Shown here: positions 32,540 to 33,916 of the stretch, one piece after another | Layout: every line of letters begins with the position of its first letter | Numbering within the stretch: the stretch's first letter is position 1 | Assembly (NCBI GenBank): GCA_937920495.1 | Contig: CALEUQ010000069.1 | Location: 1 to 33,916, forward strand | DNA: 33,916 bases | Origin: an uncultured bacterium | GTDB lineage: Bacteria; Spirochaetota; UBA4802; UB4802 | Direction of reading: 5' to 3' | The notes under the pieces: generated by a model | The model's database searches: none | Seen by the model: only the letters and a program-made list of their open reading frames with translations | What the model was told of the DNA's origin: nothing | Program-made: the position numbers and the translations under genes

Positions 32540-32576
32540 AAAAAAAGGGATGTCATAATAAAACATCCCTTTTTTT
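32540..32576. terminator. Strong bidirectional terminator
   Basis: AAAAAAGGGATGT (to 32553), a 9-base loop and ACATCCCTTTTTT (32563-32575). The A-run and T-run make it work on both strands: for the YtfJ-like gene, and for tRNA-Pro transcripts running through the repeats. Confidence 0.9.
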
Positions 32577-32585
32577 ATTAATTTA

Positions 32586-32656
32586 GTGGCGACTGGATAA
32601 ACCAGCGTCTTCCTTTTTGCAAAAAATGAAAAATGTAATGTGTAGTAGCAAAATTC
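32586..32656 (-). repeat. tRNA-Pro 3'-end repeat, copy A
   Basis: 71 bases, identical to copy C. In tRNA sense it holds CGCTGG-TTTAT-CCAGTCGCCAC, a T-arm with a 3-base shorter loop and the acceptor 3' strand, with the spacer on its 5' side (GAATTTTGCTACTACACATT and so on). Confidence 0.9.
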
Positions 32657-32730
32657 GGGGCGACTGGATTTGAACCAGCGTCTTCCTTTTTGCAAAAAAA
32701 GGAAAAATGCAATGTGTAGTAGCAAAATTC
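32657..32730 (-). repeat. tRNA-Pro 3'-end repeat, copy B
   Basis: 74 bases. Here the last 24 bases of tRNA-Pro are kept exactly (CGCTGGTTCAAATCC, then AGTCGCCCC). The spacer differs from A/C by a few bases (AAGGAAAAATGCAATG against ATGAAAAATGTAATG). Confidence 0.9.
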
Positions 32731-32874
<144 letters not shown>

Positions 32875-33008
32875 ATCCATTTATTACAATACTTAATACA
32901 CATAGTAAATTATTCAACTATTTTTTATTTAGATTTGTGATTATGTAAATATAATGTAACAATAGAATAATGTGTAGTGCTGTTTCCTTCAGGTTTAGTG
33001 GCTGAATG

Positions 33009-33647
33009 TTACTTAAAAAGGCATCCCTTCTTTATGTACCAGAAAATAAAATCTAAATGCGATATTGGGATATCAATCTGCTTACAAAACTCCTGCATTC
33101 TGCTTTCAACATCTTTATATAATGCGGGGGTCAGAGCATGGGGAAATGCAATAACGCCAAAATCAGCAAGGCAAGTAAGGATATGCCTGTCAAGAATGGC
33201 AAGCTCTGTTCCAATGCCAATATTTCGCAAAAAATGGCTTGCTTCTTTATATCCCAGGCCAATGACATTTTTAACCAGTGTATCCCTTATTGCGTAAATA
33301 TCATTCCCCTGCAAAAATTCCTTTAATGAACTATCTCCAAATTGCTTTACCGCTTTTTTAATGTAACGTGCCTTATTATTTTTAAAACGTACCGGATGTA
33401 TAATGGCACTCAACTCTTGTGTTGTGCCACTAAAAAGCTTTCCCGAATAATAAAGTTCAAGCGCCTTTTCCCAGCACAGTGTTGCATTGCTCTGTGGAGT
33501 GAGCAGGCAAAAAATTAATTCACACAACAGTGCATCATTGTCTGCGTTTTCCCATGCATACAAAAATGAGTTCAATCGCACTGTGATTTGAAAATGTAGT
33601 TTTTCATGAAGCTTGTGAAGTATGCTGATATTACAGTTTTCCATCAA
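33009..33647 (-). CDS. ogg: N-glycosylase/DNA lyase, Ogg2-type 8-oxoguanine glycosylase
   Basis: It cuts 8-oxoguanine from DNA and nicks the abasic site. Seen: LLTPQSNATLCWEKAL (residues 49-64), VRFKNNKARYI, the HhH block VIGLGYKEASHFLRNIG with catalytic Lys134, and LAILDRHIL with catalytic Asp153: the pattern of archaeal/Thermotoga Ogg2 enzymes (HhH-GPD without iron-sulfur cluster); 212 residues. Start at ATG 33647 or 33644. It overlaps the upstream helical gene by about 17 bases, so the two are co-translated. GGGGTCAGAGC (33127-33137) lies inside. Confidence 0.88.
   Translation of the reverse strand: MMENCNISILHKLHEKLHFQITVRLNSFLYAWENADNDALLCELIFCLLTPQSNATLCWEKALELYYSGKLFSGTTQELSAIIHPVRFKNNKARYIKKAVKQFGDSSLKEFLQGNDIYAIRDTLVKNVIGLGYKEASHFLRNIGIGTELAILDRHILTCLADFGVIAFPHALTPALYKDVESRMQEFCKQIDIPISHLDFIFWYIKKGCLFK
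33127..33137 (+). repeat. GGGGTCAGAGC word, copy 7 (in ogg)
   Basis: Exact 11-mer, antisense in ogg, read there as A-L-T-P. It lies 28 kb from the cluster of the other copies. Confidence 0.7.
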
Positions 33648-33915
33648 GAGTGTGTGCTATTTGGAGTAAACTTTCAATGCGATGCATTAAAGTATCAAGA
33701 AACGTGCTCTGGGGGTAGTGTGAATACAGCGTCATTATTTCAGAGTAGTATTGATGTAACACAGTATTGAGCGCGCCTACCTGGCTACTATCGGCGATAA
33801 TGTGTGTAAGTATGTTTTCCAATTTTATATTTAGGTGCGATAGTTCCTGAATATCAGACACATCCTGTAAAAAAGTCCGTGAAAGGTCAACAAGCATCGA
33901 CAATAACGCATCCAT
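33631..33915 (-). CDS. Helical protein of unknown function, possibly cut by the window edge
   Basis: At least 94 residues; an ATG lies at 33915, one base from the edge, so the true start may be further out. The whole chain is predicted helical, with leucine/isoleucine every 3-4 residues (LNIKLENILTHII; LDTLMHRIESLLQIAHTL) and no Cys. No family recognised. It overlaps the start of ogg. A near match of the GGCGATAGTT word (TGCGATAGTT, 33836-33845) lies inside. Confidence 0.55.
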   Translation of the reverse strand: MDALLSMLVDLSRTFLQDVSDIQELSHLNIKLENILTHIIADSSQVGALNTVLHQYYSEIMTLYSHYPQSTFLDTLMHRIESLLQIAHTLDGKL

Positions 33916-33916
33916 G

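Overview
The window reads as chromosomal DNA from a Gram-negative (diderm), AT-rich bacterium, roughly 38% GC by eye. A deep-branching spirochaete (Spirochaetota, Leptospira-like side) is the best guess. The reasons are a DUF1577/PilZ-like protein of a family I associate with Leptospira, lipoproteins with permissive spirochaete-type lipoboxes (VFSC, FISC), outer-membrane barrel proteins, and a futalosine-type menaquinone pathway. This is inference from gene content; no 16S rRNA or marker tree is available here.

Layout. 1-354: C-terminal part of a REP-associated tyrosine transposase (RAYT). 430-4766: tight operon ubiX - mqnE - mqnA - mqnC - ubiE for menaquinone made by the futalosine route (MqnB, MqnD, MqnP and a UbiD-type decarboxylase are not here). 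4763-8560 (minus strand): fold-type IV aminotransferase, outer-membrane barrel protein, CsgG-like lipoprotein, and a decayed second copy of the barrel gene. 8779-10579: a promoter overlapped by a palindromic operator, a 16-codon ORF, a 59-residue zinc-ribbon protein, ndk and adk. 10670-12981: two serine tRNA genes bracketing an AT-rich MjaI-type (CTAG) restriction-modification pair. 13009-15508: dnaX-ybaB-recR, with der convergent after it. 17288-20928: a small H1-like basic protein, the DUF1577 protein, tsaB, tsaE and an RluD-type pseudouridine synthase. 21083-25059: small membrane protein, GNAT acetyltransferase, CPA2/RCK antiporter, a short FecR/OmpA-like chimera and an AllA-like cupin. 25149-29541: lipoprotein, NfeD plus SPFH pair, MgtE magnesium transporter, flavin reductase. 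29589-33915: bacterioferritin, a large Tyr-rich outer-membrane candidate, a YtfJ-like periplasmic protein, tRNA-Pro with tandem copies of its own 3' end, an archaeal-type 8-oxoguanine glycosylase and a partial helical protein.

The most interesting signals are not ordinary genes. (1) tRNA-Pro(GGG) is followed by three tandem repeats that each carry its T-arm and acceptor 3' strand, ending at a strong terminator; the layout recalls E. coli tyrT/rtT. (2) Two short DNA words are strongly over-represented and sit inside unrelated genes in different reading frames: GGGGTCAGAGC (7 sites, six within 5.1 kb of the RAYT) and GGCGATAGTT (8 exact sites spread along the window). (3) dnaX has a run of ten A at the end of domain III with stops at once in both other frames, a layout suited to making a gamma-like subunit. 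(4) CTAG is nearly absent from the window (9 sites by hand count, over 100 expected from composition), which fits the predicted CTAG specificity of the restriction-modification system. (5) The methyltransferase carries a C-terminal staphylococcal-nuclease-like domain that seems to lack the catalytic arginines.
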